Source of the DNA: Litoribacillus peritrichatus
GTDB taxonomy: Bacteria > Pseudomonadota > Gammaproteobacteria > Pseudomonadales > Litoribrevibacteraceae
Direction: 5' to 3'
Assembly: GCF_039537985.1 (NCBI RefSeq)
Contig: NZ_BAABBN010000007.1
Location: forward strand, 124,001 to 188,000
DNA: 64,000 bases
Each line of letters opens with the position of its first letter. Within the stretch, counting starts at the first letter, position 1. A program made the translations under genes and the position numbers. Of this stretch, positions 23,901-33,344 are shown piece after piece. The notes below the pieces were generated by a model. That model ran no database searches. It worked only from the letters and a program-made list of their open reading frames with translations, and was not told the origin of the DNA.

Positions 23901-25928
23901 ATGGCTGATTTATCAGTTTTAATGCCTATCGCGATTGTTCTAGGCGCAATTATTATATTTATACTTGGCCTTGCTGCGGCAATCAAAGCCTTTTATGTCA
24001 AAGTGGCTCAGGGTACGGCGTTGATCATCAACGGCCTGGGATCTGTGCCAAAGGTTAAGTTCACCGGTGGTATTGTATTCCCGATTATCTATAAAAAAGA
24101 ATTGATGAAAATTTCATTGATTACTTTGGAAGTGGATCGCCGTGGTAAAGACGGTTTGATTTGTTTGGATAACATGCGAGCGGACATCACCGTTGCTTTC
24201 TACTTGCGGGTAAATGAAACGCAAGAAGACGTATTGCGTGTTGCCAAGTCGATTGGCGCAGATCGCGCGTCCGATAAAGATGCTGTTTATGACCTGTTTG
24301 CGGCTAAGTTCTCGGAAGCCCTGAAAACGGTGGGTAAACAAATTGAGTTTGTTCAGTTGTTTGAAAACCGCCTTCAATTCCGCGAGAAAATTGTTGAGGT
24401 GATCGGTGATGACCTGAATGGTTACATTCTGGAAGACGTTGCGATTGATTACCTTGAGCAAACTCCGAAAGGGGCGCTGGATGCGAATAACATTCTGGAT
24501 GCGGAAGGTATTAAGAAGATTACTGAGCTAACGGCCAGCCAGAACGTGGTAACCAATGAGCTGGAGCAAAACGAAGCGTTAGCCATTAAGAAAAAGAACG
24601 TGGAAACCAAAGAAGCCATGCTTGAGCTGGAGCGTCAACAAGCCGATGCCGAAGCCCGTCAGGAGCGTGAAGTGGCTACCATTCAGGCCCGCGAAGAAGC
24701 TGAAACCCTCAAGGTTCAGGAAGAAGAGCGTAAGAAAGCGGAGTCCACTAAAATTCAGGTGGAACAGGACTTAGCGGTTCAAACGGAAAACCAGAAGCGT
24801 GAAATCGAAGTGGCGGACCAGAACCGACAGCGTGCGGTGGCGATCGAAGAAGAGAAAGTAATTCGTGCCCGAGATTTGGAAATCGTAGCGCGTGAACGTG
24901 AAGTCGAGCTGCAGAAGATCGAAGCTGAAAAAGCGGTGGAAATCGAGAAGAAAGAAATTGCCAATGTGATTCGTGAGCGTGTTGCGGTGGATAAGACCGT
25001 AGCTATTGAAGAAGAGCGCATTAAAGAAGTTCGCGAAGTGTCTGAAGCCGATCGTATGAAGCAGGTTCAGGTATTGGCGGCAGAAGCCGAAGCGGACGAA
25101 GAGAAAGTGAAGCAAGTAAAGGCAGCGGAAGCGGAAGAACAATCGGCCAAGTTCAAAGCCACTGAAATTACTGTGATGGCTCAGGCCAACCTTGAGGCCG
25201 CAGCGAAAGAAGCCGATGCGAAGAAGAAAATGGCGGAAGGTATTCAGGCCGAAGAAGCGGCTCTTGGCTTAGCGGAAGCGAAAGTTCAGGAAGCGAAAGC
25301 GGATGCCATGGAGAAAGAAGGTCTGGCCGAAGCTTCTGTGATTTCTGCGAAAGGCGAATCCGAAGGTAAGGCATTGCGTGAGACCGGTTTGGCCGATGCT
25401 GAAGTGATCGCCGCGAAAGGTGAATCGGAAGGTAAAGCGCTTCGTGAAACTGGCTTGGCGGACGCGGAAATTGTGGCTGCGAAAGGTTCAGCCGAAGCGA
25501 AAGCGACCAAAGAAGTGGGTATGGCAGAAGCCGATGTAACGCGTGAGAAACTGAAAGCGGAAGCGGATGGTTTGGTTGAGAAATTCGGTGCTATGGATTC
25601 CATGAGTGATAAGGCTCGTGATCACGAAGAGTTCCGTATGAGTCTGGAAACGGCGTTTAAAGAAGCAGTTGCCTCCATTGAAGCAGGCAAAGACATTGCT
25701 AAAGAAAATGCGGAAGTCTTGTCGAATGCGCTGCAGAAAGCGAAGATTGATATCGTGGGCGGTGAAGAGCACTTCTTCGATAACTTTGCTAAGTCCTTGT
25801 CCATTGGTAAGGCCATCGATGGTTTGGCTACCAAGAGCAGTACGGTCAGCACTTTGTTAGCCAAAGTGATGGCGTCTCAAGGCAAGTCTAGTACCGCAGC
25901 GTCTAAAGACAGCGATGTTTCTCACTAA
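23901..25928 (+). CDS. yqiK: Flotillin (YqiK-type SPFH protein)
   Basis: 675 residues. One N-terminal membrane helix (about residues 7-29) is followed by an SPFH/band-7 domain (about 30-210: VAQGTALIINGLGSVPKVKFTGGIVFP, DLNGYILEDVAIDYLEQT). Then comes a very long Ala/Glu/Lys-rich coiled coil to about residue 560. A region at about residues 480-545 contains three near-identical 22-residue units. The C-terminus (GGEEHFFDNFAKSLSIGKAIDGL) is the flotillin end. Flotillins organise membrane microdomains as large oligomers. Partners are probably the YqiJ protein just upstream and, given this context, the PspA homologue. Confidence 0.9.
   Translation: MADLSVLMPIAIVLGAIIIFILGLAAAIKAFYVKVAQGTALIINGLGSVPKVKFTGGIVFPIIYKKELMKISLITLEVDRRGKDGLICLDNMRADITVAFYLRVNETQEDVLRVAKSIGADRASDKDAVYDLFAAKFSEALKTVGKQIEFVQLFENRLQFREKIVEVIGDDLNGYILEDVAIDYLEQTPKGALDANNILDAEGIKKITELTASQNVVTNELEQNEALAIKKKNVETKEAMLELERQQADAEARQEREVATIQAREEAETLKVQEEERKKAESTKIQVEQDLAVQTENQKREIEVADQNRQRAVAIEEEKVIRARDLEIVAREREVELQKIEAEKAVEIEKKEIANVIRERVAVDKTVAIEEERIKEVREVSEADRMKQVQVLAAEAEADEEKVKQVKAAEAEEQSAKFKATEITVMAQANLEAAAKEADAKKKMAEGIQAEEAALGLAEAKVQEAKADAMEKEGLAEASVISAKGESEGKALRETGLADAEVIAAKGESEGKALRETGLADAEIVAAKGSAEAKATKEVGMAEADVTREKLKAEADGLVEKFGAMDSMSDKARDHEEFRMSLETAFKEAVASIEAGKDIAKENAEVLSNALQKAKIDIVGGEEHFFDNFAKSLSIGKAIDGLATKSSTVSTLLAKVMASQGKSSTAASKDSDVSH
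25338..25535 (+). repeat. Three tandem 66-bp units in the flotillin coiled coil
   Basis: Units 25338-25403, 25404-25469 and 25470-25535 each encode 22 residues. The first two share AAKGESEGKALRETGLADAE (the first has SAKG), and the third is more diverged (AAKGSAEAKATKEVGMAEAD). Codons differ between units although the residues are kept, so the duplication is old and under selection. Confidence 0.85.
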
Positions 25929-25965
25929 GAGATTGTTGATCTTTTCTAAGGCGTAATACGGATAG

Positions 25966-26009
25966 GGCAACGGCCGTTTGATGGTGAAACTCTCTCAAAC
26001 GCTGTTGCC
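25966..26009 (+). other. Stem-loop between the flotillin and ATPase genes
   Basis: GGCAAC (25966-25971) pairs with GTTGCC (26004-26009), and GTTTGA (25976-25981) with TCAAAC (25995-26000). No T run follows, so it is not a standard terminator; it could be an mRNA-processing or stability element. Confidence 0.45.
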
Positions 26010-26085
26010 TGCTAACATCATCCGTTCGTTAATCTAACTCTGACAAGAGTGAATTATTTTTCTGTACTAAGTGAAGGATTTAACG

Positions 26086-29000
26086 ATGGTGCAGCAGGAT
26101 CAGTCTACAGAACAAAATGCTTCTGAGAGTGGCGCAGGCAGTCATGTCGAAAATGCCGTCGCTTCCGGTGGCGCATACGAAGTCATCCGTAAGCGCTTAA
26201 CCGATCAAGGGAAGCAACTTAGCCAATTAACCCGAACGTTGAACGAGTCCAGATTAGAAGAGTTTGGTAGTTCAGACATGAGTGTGGTTTCTCGTGTTCG
26301 GGTTCGTACGGAAAACAACAGCGTCGCCCGCGATATGGTTCAGGTCGGCGACTACTTATTATTTGGATACAACGTCTTTCTTGGCTTGAAGAAAGAAACT
26401 CGGATTGACGATGTATTTTCTCTGTTTCGATTGCAGCAAGACGGCGAAAGCTACGAGCTTGAGTCGGTGGATATTGGCACCAGCTTTTTAGCGCAAGCGT
26501 CTTTCGTCAACGATTTTGATGAACTCTACCGGTACTACAAGCATACGAAGTTGGTTCAGCTTACGGTGCAAAAAGGTAAGTTGTTGGCCGGTTTCCAGAT
26601 TGGTGAACGACTGGAAGACATTCGAGTCTTCCGATGGTCGGTGTCTGCCGATGGCAAAGACGTTAACTACATCGACAATCGCGGTGAGCGCGACATCCAG
26701 CTCCCGCCGGCTTACGACTTTGAGTGGGTGGAAACCACCCGTGAAGATGTGGTCAACGGTCGTCACCCACACGTGAATATTTTGGACAAAGTGTTTGTTG
26801 AAACCGTTGGTGGTGATCTCACTATCAAAATTGAAGACAACACGGAAGATGGTTTGGGGGTTTATCGTGAGTCGGTGGATGATGCCACTCAGTCGTTGGA
26901 TGATGCCCGCTTTTTATACGCAGAGCTGGGCGGTCTGATTCTGCTGCGTATCTTGCCCTACCGTGAAGAAACATGGCGTTACTTGATTTTTAATACCTTA
27001 ACCGAAGATGTGTTAAGGGTGGATGCCATTGGTCAATCCTGCGTACAGTTGCCGGAAGATCACGGCATTATTTTCCCGGGCGGGTATTACCTGCAAACGG
27101 GTGAGTTCAAAACCTTTGATCAGGAGTCGGTCAGCTCAGACAGCGGAGGTTTAAAATTCAAACGCATTATTAAATCGCCTAATGGCGAAGATGTGTTGTA
27201 TGTGTTTTATGAACCCGATGAAGGACTGTTTGGCTTATTTGCTTATAACCTGATCAGTAAAGAATTGCAGAACCCGATTTATGGTCATGGTTATGCGTTA
27301 TCAGAAGATGGGAAATTGGTGGTGTTCTCCGCTGAGAGCGAGCCCACCCGAGTCCATCCCATGCAAATTTGGCAAACGCCGTTTGTCAGTCAGGACTTTG
27401 CCAGCCGGGCAGAAGTGAGCCAGACCTTTTTTGGCCGTATTGGTAACGCGGCTTTGGTGCGCGGGGTTTCTGATCTTTACAGTATTTGCCGTCTGATTGA
27501 AAACCAATCGGTTTCTTCTCGTATGTATGAGGAGTTAAGCCGATCCGCAGCCAAGATATTCGATGCCCATTATTGGATTGGTGATTATCAGCCGCCGAAA
27601 GCTGAAGCGTCTGTTTCTGAAATCTCTGTTTCTGACGTACTGAAAGAAATCACCTCAACCTCAGAGCTGGTGATTGATGAATTCGAGAAAGTGGAGAGCA
27701 TTCGTCGTCAGTCGCAACAAGCGATGACCGAAGCGGAAGCAAAGCAGTCCGAAATTCTTCAATCGCTGCGTCCTGAAAACTGGGAAATTGCAGAAGATTA
27801 CGTCGATGCTTTAAACCAGCTTCGTCACCAGCAAGGTCACCTGGCCACCATCAAAGGTTATCGTTACATTGATGTGGCGCGGATTGAAACGCTCGGCGAG
27901 CAGGTGGTTGAGGCTCAGGCAAAACTGAGTGAACAAACGGTTGAGTTTTTGTCGGATGAAAAGGCTTTGGAGCCTTATCTTGCAAAGATCGACAATTTGA
28001 ACGCCGAAGTGGAAAAAGCCGAAACCATTGCTTCGTTAACCCCATTGATTGAAACCATCGAGTCGACGGCGTCCGGTCTGGATTTATTGTCTGAATTGAT
28101 GGCGTCCTTAAAAGTGGACGATGCCACCGTTCGAACGCGGATTATTGATGCCATATCCGAAGTGTATTCGAAGCTGAACCAAAGCAAAGCCAATGCCCGT
28201 CATAAGCAAAAAGGGTTGGGCTCGGAAGAAGCGATTGCGCAGTTCAGTGCCCAGTTTAAGCTGTTTTCACAAAGCATCACCAATGCTCTTGGAATGGCGA
28301 CCACCCCTGAGCGCTGTGACGAGCAGTTGTCGCGCTTGTTGGTGCAACTGGAAGAGCTGGAAAGCCAATTCAGTGAGTTCGATCAGTTCCTCTCCGACAT
28401 CATGGCCAAGCGTGAGGAGATTTACGAATCTTTTGAGTCGCATAAGCAGCAATTATTGGATGAGCGTCAGCGGAAAGCGCAGTCGGTGACCGATGCCGCA
28501 GATCGAATATTGGCCAGCATTGAACGTCGTTCATTGAAGTTTACCGACGCTGATGAATTGAATACTTATTTCGCTTCCGATGCGTTGGTGATAAAAACGC
28601 GGGAGATGGTGGCGCGACTGAGAGAACTGGACAGCGCCGTGAAAGCGGACGATGTTGAGTCCCGGTTTAAGTCGATTCAAGAGCAGGCACTGCGTGCGCT
28701 TCGCGATAAGACCGACATTTATGAGGAAGGTGGCAATGTCATTAAGTTGGGGCCGCGCCATCGTTTCAGTGTCAATACTCAGGAGCTGGATTTAACGATC
28801 ATTCCTCGAAATGGTGAGCTGAACGTTCACCTGACCGGCACCGACTATTTTGAAGAGCTGACCCGCACGGAATTACTGGATCTGCGGCCTTATTGGGATA
28901 TGACGCTCGAATCCGAAACGCCAGAGGTTTATCGTGCAGAGTATCTTGCAGCGCTGATACTGGATGCTGCTGACAAGGAAGAGGATGAACTGTCTGTTTC

Positions 29001-31482
29001 GGCTTTGCACGATGCGTTATTGGATGATGACCGCTTGCTAAAGCTGGTGCGTACCTATGCTACTCCTCGTTATAAAGAAGGGTATGAACGAGGCGTTCAT
29101 GATCATGATGCAACTTTGTTACTGAAGCAGTTGATCCCCGCGTTGGACAGCGCTGATTTACTGAAGTTTGACCCGCTTAGCCGGGGCCTGGCTCAGATTT
29201 TCTGGGCCAATATTCAGCACCTGGATCGACATGCTGATGAGCATCTGCTCGCCATTAAACAGCGGATGGATACCTGGCATGAACGTGCGCAGTCGGCCGC
29301 GAACATGTTGACGATTTTTAATAACCCGCGCGCCAATGCGTTACTCATTGCAGAAATACAAACTGGGTTGTCTCAGTTCATTGCACATTTTCCGATCGAT
29401 GTGACCGAAAGGGCGATCGCACGAGCGGCGGAGTATCTGGTTGCAGAGCTTAGCCGGGAGAGAGTGGATTTTATCACCAGCAAATATGCTCAGGCGTTGG
29501 TGGATGAACTGAAACGCACCTTGGATGATGTGTCCTGGCGTAAATATCAGGGCTCACTGGATCGCCTGAAAGGCAAAGTCGCCGAACGTTGGAACCTCAG
29601 CGCTTCCTGGTTAACTGCATTAGTCGAAGGCAAGGGGCTGGCCCAGTTTGAGCGTTATATTCCGGAGGCCATTGCGTTAATTAATGCCGATGGCCGGATT
29701 GAGCGTCGTCCGACGGAAGTGGACATTGAACTGAAAGTGGCAGGACTGCTGGGGGATCACCCCAGAATTCAGAACCAGCAACTGGGTTTTGCGCTGGATG
29801 AGTTTCTTCAGCGAATGGATGATCACAAACATCGTGTTGTGAAGGGTTACCATGATTATTTGGATTTAAGGCAGAAGATCATTGAGGAAGAGCGTGAGGG
29901 CTTACGCCTGGATTCGTTCAAGCCGAAACCTTTAAGCTCGTTTGTTCGTAACCGACTGATTAACGAATCGTATTTGCCGATCATTGGCGATAACCTTGCC
30001 AAACAGATGGGCACCGTGGGTGAAAATAAGCGGACGGATCTGATGGGATTGTTAATGATGATCTCACCTCCGGGTTACGGTAAAACCACTTTGATGGAAT
30101 ACGTTGCCAGTCGGCTTGGTTTGATTTTTATGAAAATCAACTGTCCGTCGCTGGGTCACGGTGTACTGTCACTGGACCCAGAGCAGGCACCCGATGCAAC
30201 CGCACGACAAGAGCTGGAGAAGCTGAATCTCGGTTTGGAAATGGGCAACAATGTGATGCTGTACCTGGATGATATTCAGCATACTGACCCGGAATTCCTT
30301 CAGAAATTTATCTCCTTGTGTGATGGCACCCGTCGAATAGAGGGTATCTGGAAAGGCAAAACCAAAACCTACGACATGCGTGGAAAGAAATTCTGTGTGG
30401 TCATGGCGGGTAACCCTTACACTGAGTCTGGCGAGGCGTTTAAAGTCCCGGACATGTTGGCCAACCGAGCGGATATTTATAACCTGGGTGATATTCTTGG
30501 CGGCATGGATGAACAGTTTGCTTTGAGTTACATCGAAAACAGTTTGACCTCCAATCCGGTTTTGGCGCCGCTGGCGACCAGAGAAATGGAGGACTTGTAT
30601 AAGCTGGTTCGACTGGCCAAGGGCGAAAACATTGCGACCACGGATTTAAGCCATCAGTACAGTGGTGCTGAGGTGAACGAAATCACCGGGGTTTTACAGA
30701 AACTGTTTGTGGTGCAGGATGTATTGTTGAAAATTAACCAACAATACATCGCTTCTGCCGCGCAGGACGACACTTACCGAACAGAGCCTTCGTTTAAACT
30801 GCAAGGCAGTTACCGAAACATGAATAAGATGTCTGAGAAAGTGTCGGCGGTGATGAATGAAGACGAACTCATGCAAATGATTTCGGATCACTATCTGGGT
30901 GAGTCGCAGCTGTTAACCTCCGGTGCGGAAGAGAACTTACTCAAGTTGGCAGAGCTTCGTGGCAATATGACGCCGCAAGAAGAAGCCCGTTGGAATCAGA
31001 TTAAAAAGGACTTTCAACGTAATAAATCCATGGGTGGTGATGATGCAGACGTTGGCACCAAAGTGGTTGGACAATTGGTTGACTTGGTGGACGGCGTTAA
31101 GCAGTTGGCGACCACCGCTGAAGCAGCCAATGAGACCACTGCCGAGCAGGTGTTAACGGATTCATTATCGGGCATTACAAAGTCGCTGAACCAGATTGGT
31201 CAGGTCATTGCGGATTACCAACCGGCAACTGCTTCGGAACCGTCACAACCGCAACAGATTGAAGTGGTTGCCCACTCTGATCCGGATGTGGATAAGTTGT
31301 TACGGGTGTTGATCGTTACCATGAGAAAGGGCATCTTCCCGTTGATCCGAGAAATGAACAAGCGCAGTGACCAGAACATGAATGCGTTTGCCAAAATGCA
31401 GGAAGTGTCCGATCAGCTTGTTCAGCTGGAATCGGAACTCACCGGAAAATCTGTTTCAAGCATTGAAGGGCCTGATCACTGA
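26086..31482 (+). CDS. Giant DUF3686/AAA+ ATPase (annotated in its family as DNA repair ATPase)
   Basis: 1798 residues. AAGGA seven bases upstream fixes the start at 26086. Residues 1-480 form a beta-rich, propeller-like region (DUF3686 type). Coiled-coil segments fill about 490-900. A helical middle continues to about 1250. A single AAA+ domain follows: Walker A PPGYGKTTL near 1326-1334, Walker B MLYLDDIQH near 1390, and sensor VVMAGNP near 1440. The tail is a Gln/Ala-rich helical segment. Family members are often called DNA repair ATPases, but I know of no experiment proving this. Its place beside PspA and flotillin suggests membrane-associated remodelling. The stop is 2 bp before the rhomboid ATG. 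Confidence 0.85.
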   Translation: MVQQDQSTEQNASESGAGSHVENAVASGGAYEVIRKRLTDQGKQLSQLTRTLNESRLEEFGSSDMSVVSRVRVRTENNSVARDMVQVGDYLLFGYNVFLGLKKETRIDDVFSLFRLQQDGESYELESVDIGTSFLAQASFVNDFDELYRYYKHTKLVQLTVQKGKLLAGFQIGERLEDIRVFRWSVSADGKDVNYIDNRGERDIQLPPAYDFEWVETTREDVVNGRHPHVNILDKVFVETVGGDLTIKIEDNTEDGLGVYRESVDDATQSLDDARFLYAELGGLILLRILPYREETWRYLIFNTLTEDVLRVDAIGQSCVQLPEDHGIIFPGGYYLQTGEFKTFDQESVSSDSGGLKFKRIIKSPNGEDVLYVFYEPDEGLFGLFAYNLISKELQNPIYGHGYALSEDGKLVVFSAESEPTRVHPMQIWQTPFVSQDFASRAEVSQTFFGRIGNAALVRGVSDLYSICRLIENQSVSSRMYEELSRSAAKIFDAHYWIGDYQPPKAEASVSEISVSDVLKEITSTSELVIDEFEKVESIRRQSQQAMTEAEAKQSEILQSLRPENWEIAEDYVDALNQLRHQQGHLATIKGYRYIDVARIETLGEQVVEAQAKLSEQTVEFLSDEKALEPYLAKIDNLNAEVEKAETIASLTPLIETIESTASGLDLLSELMASLKVDDATVRTRIIDAISEVYSKLNQSKANARHKQKGLGSEEAIAQFSAQFKLFSQSITNALGMATTPERCDEQLSRLLVQLEELESQFSEFDQFLSDIMAKREEIYESFESHKQQLLDERQRKAQSVTDAADRILASIERRSLKFTDADELNTYFASDALVIKTREMVARLRELDSAVKADDVESRFKSIQEQALRALRDKTDIYEEGGNVIKLGPRHRFSVNTQELDLTIIPRNGELNVHLTGTDYFEELTRTELLDLRPYWDMTLESETPEVYRAEYLAALILDAADKEEDELSVSALHDALLDDDRLLKLVRTYATPRYKEGYERGVHDHDATLLLKQLIPALDSADLLKFDPLSRGLAQIFWANIQHLDRHADEHLLAIKQRMDTWHERAQSAANMLTIFNNPRANALLIAEIQTGLSQFIAHFPIDVTERAIARAAEYLVAELSRERVDFITSKYAQALVDELKRTLDDVSWRKYQGSLDRLKGKVAERWNLSASWLTALVEGKGLAQFERYIPEAIALINADGRIERRPTEVDIELKVAGLLGDHPRIQNQQLGFALDEFLQRMDDHKHRVVKGYHDYLDLRQKIIEEEREGLRLDSFKPKPLSSFVRNRLINESYLPIIGDNLAKQMGTVGENKRTDLMGLLMMISPPGYGKTTLMEYVASRLGLIFMKINCPSLGHGVLSLDPEQAPDATARQELEKLNLGLEMGNNVMLYLDDIQHTDPEFLQKFISLCDGTRRIEGIWKGKTKTYDMRGKKFCVVMAGNPYTESGEAFKVPDMLANRADIYNLGDILGGMDEQFALSYIENSLTSNPVLAPLATREMEDLYKLVRLAKGENIATTDLSHQYSGAEVNEITGVLQKLFVVQDVLLKINQQYIASAAQDDTYRTEPSFKLQGSYRNMNKMSEKVSAVMNEDELMQMISDHYLGESQLLTSGAEENLLKLAELRGNMTPQEEARWNQIKKDFQRNKSMGGDDADVGTKVVGQLVDLVDGVKQLATTAEAANETTAEQVLTDSLSGITKSLNQIGQVIADYQPATASEPSQPQQIEVVAHSDPDVDKLLRVLIVTMRKGIFPLIREMNKRSDQNMNAFAKMQEVSDQLVQLESELTGKSVSSIEGPDH

Positions 31483-31484
31483 TT

Positions 31485-32054
31485 ATGGTAAAAGCCATGT
31501 GGCTAAAAACCAAATTGGTCGGTTGGGTTTGCGGCTTATTGGTGCTTAGCCACTTGCTTAATGTGTTATTGGGCGGGCTGTTTTATCCGTTTGGTATTTT
31601 ACCCAGGGATATCAACAGTCTGCCTTATGTTCTTACGTCACCGTGGATTCACGGTGGTGTCAGTCACCTGATCAATAACCTGATTGGTTTGGCCATATTC
31701 AGTTGGCTGTGTTTATTAAGATCAGTCAGATTATACGTCTGGAGCAGTTTGTTTATTATCGTTGCTGGCGGGTTCCTGGTCTGGTGTTTTGGTCGGCCCG
31801 CGATGCACATTGGTGCCAGCGGCTGGATATTTGGGCTTTGGAGCCTCAGTATCGCGTTGGCCTGGTTTGATCGAAACGCCAAAAATATTTTCATCGCCGT
31901 GCTGGTCGTCCTGTTTTATGGCGGGATGATTTATGGTGTATTGCCTCAGGATGAAGATGTGTCTTTTGAGGCGCATTTCTTTGGTGCCGTGGCCGGTGTG
32001 GTTGCGGCCTGGATGTCGACTTGGACGATATTTAAACGTAAGCGAATCAATTAA
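31485..32054 (+). CDS. Rhomboid-family intramembrane serine protease
   Basis: 189 residues with six hydrophobic segments. The catalytic serine lies in HIGASGWIFG near residue 109, the catalytic histidine in FEAHFFGAVAG near 165, and HLINNLIGL near 59 supplies the conserved histidine/asparagine loop. It is a compact six-helix enzyme without extra domains, and cleaves substrates within the membrane. There is no ribosome site; the ATG follows the ATPase stop closely, so it is probably translationally coupled. The substrate is unknown; a cluster membrane protein is one possibility. Confidence 0.82.
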   Translation: MVKAMWLKTKLVGWVCGLLVLSHLLNVLLGGLFYPFGILPRDINSLPYVLTSPWIHGGVSHLINNLIGLAIFSWLCLLRSVRLYVWSSLFIIVAGGFLVWCFGRPAMHIGASGWIFGLWSLSIALAWFDRNAKNIFIAVLVVLFYGGMIYGVLPQDEDVSFEAHFFGAVAGVVAAWMSTWTIFKRKRIN

Positions 32055-32064
32055 AAAGGAGTTT

Positions 32065-32613
32065 ATGATGCGTTGCCCTCAATGTCATGGCCACGATTTA
32101 GAGCCTAAGCAATTGGAAAATGGATTGATTGCGGCTGGCTGCCAAAAATGCGAAGGCGCTATGTTGTCGCTGATCAATTATCGGTTTTGGTCTGAAAATC
32201 ATCAGGAAATTACTGAAGAGAAAGTCAATGTTGATGTGATGGAGCAAGCGGATGAGCAGCATGAAAAGGCGCAGGTCTGTCCGAAATGTTCGCGTTTGAT
32301 GACTAAGTTCAGGATTGACTTATCCACAGCCCAGCAGCTGGACTTATGTACTCACTGCGATGAAGCCTGGTTGGATAAAGGCGAATGGCGGCTGTTAAAA
32401 CAACTGGAGTTACACGGTCAATTGCCCAAAATCTTTACTGATGCCTGGCAGCGGAAGCTGCGCATTCAACGTATGCAGAACGTGGTTAAACAGCGCTATA
32501 TTGCAATGATTGGCGAAGACCGGTTTCAACAAGTGGATGACTTCAAGCAATGGCTTGATCAGCAGCCAGAAAAAGACGAAATCAAACAATATTTAATTAC
32601 GACTTATGAATAA
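32065..32613 (+). CDS. Zinc-ribbon (TFIIB-like) protein
   Basis: 182 residues from the ATG at 32065, which has AAAAAGGAG upstream. The longer open frame overlaps the rhomboid gene and is not used. Four CxxC pairs (CPQC near residue 4, CQKC near 29, CPKC near 71, CTHC near 93) form two zf-TFIIB-type zinc ribbons, with the family DEAWLDKGEWRLL nearby. A basic helical C-terminus follows. No catalytic motif is seen; an adaptor or nucleic-acid-binding role is possible. Confidence 0.75.
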   Translation: MMRCPQCHGHDLEPKQLENGLIAAGCQKCEGAMLSLINYRFWSENHQEITEEKVNVDVMEQADEQHEKAQVCPKCSRLMTKFRIDLSTAQQLDLCTHCDEAWLDKGEWRLLKQLELHGQLPKIFTDAWQRKLRIQRMQNVVKQRYIAMIGEDRFQQVDDFKQWLDQQPEKDEIKQYLITTYE

Positions 32614-32637
32614 CGAATCTTTGTAAGGACGAACGAC

Positions 32638-33321
32638 ATGCAGTTAAAGGAATTGGAAGGCTGGCTTCGGGAAACGCTGGAAGACGTTAAACTCAGCAGT
32701 GAAGAGCGGGCCGAACTGCGCCGGTTTGCGCCTGCGCTGAACGAAGATCAGGTTCGTTTTCTGCGCAATAAAAGTTTTGCTTTGGCTCGGGAAGCCATCG
32801 AAGAACAACCAGAAAATACGTTGAAAGTGCTCAAATGGCTGGAGTTGGTGGTTAAAACCATCGATGTAGCTGCCTTGCCTACTTCGGTAGAGAGTTCAGC
32901 GCACTTCAGTCCGGGTGATGAATGTCGTCGGAAAATCATCGACTTATGCCATCAGGCACGACACTCCATTGATATTTGTGTGTTTACCATTTCCGACGAT
33001 ACCTTGAGTGAAGCCATTTTTAAGGCGCATAAGCGTGGTATATGCGTGCGAATTATTACGGACAATGATAAATCCAACGATCTGGGCAGTGATGTGGATG
33101 AATTACAGTCCAAAGGCGTGCCGGTGCGCATGGACCGAAGCTCAAATCATATGCACCACAAATTTGCAGTGTTTGATGATGCGATATTGTTGAATGGCAG
33201 TTTTAACTGGACGCGAAACGCCTCTCGCTACAATCAGGAAAATATTCTGGTGAACGGTGAACTGAAAATCGTCTCTGAGTATCAGGACATGTTTGAGAAA
33301 CTGTGGAGCCAGTTTGGTTGA
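32638..33321 (+). CDS. Single-HKD phospholipase D-like protein
   Basis: 227 residues. One PLD motif is complete: HHKFAVFDD near residue 167, then GSFNWTRNA near 183. The strand-rich SIDICVFTISDDTL near 112 starts the fold. Single-HKD proteins act as dimers, as Nuc endonuclease and mitochondrial PLD do, cleaving DNA, RNA or cardiolipin. The first 75 residues are helical and have no PLD signature. There is no signal peptide. GTAAGGACG precedes the ATG. It is the last gene of the cluster. Whether the substrate is nucleic acid or lipid cannot be told. Confidence 0.78.
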   Translation: MQLKELEGWLRETLEDVKLSSEERAELRRFAPALNEDQVRFLRNKSFALAREAIEEQPENTLKVLKWLELVVKTIDVAALPTSVESSAHFSPGDECRRKIIDLCHQARHSIDICVFTISDDTLSEAIFKAHKRGICVRIITDNDKSNDLGSDVDELQSKGVPVRMDRSSNHMHHKFAVFDDAILLNGSFNWTRNASRYNQENILVNGELKIVSEYQDMFEKLWSQFG

Positions 33322-33344
33322 TCATCGAGCAGGCCGCAGGGGTT

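Noticed and set aside
26995..27020. A third CCTTAAC...GTTAAGG pair
   Set aside because: The spacing is nine bases instead of four and it lies inside the ATPase coding sequence.
31933..32064. Longer N-terminus for the zinc-ribbon protein
   Set aside because: It overlaps the rhomboid gene, and AAAAAGGAG directly before 32065 marks the true start.
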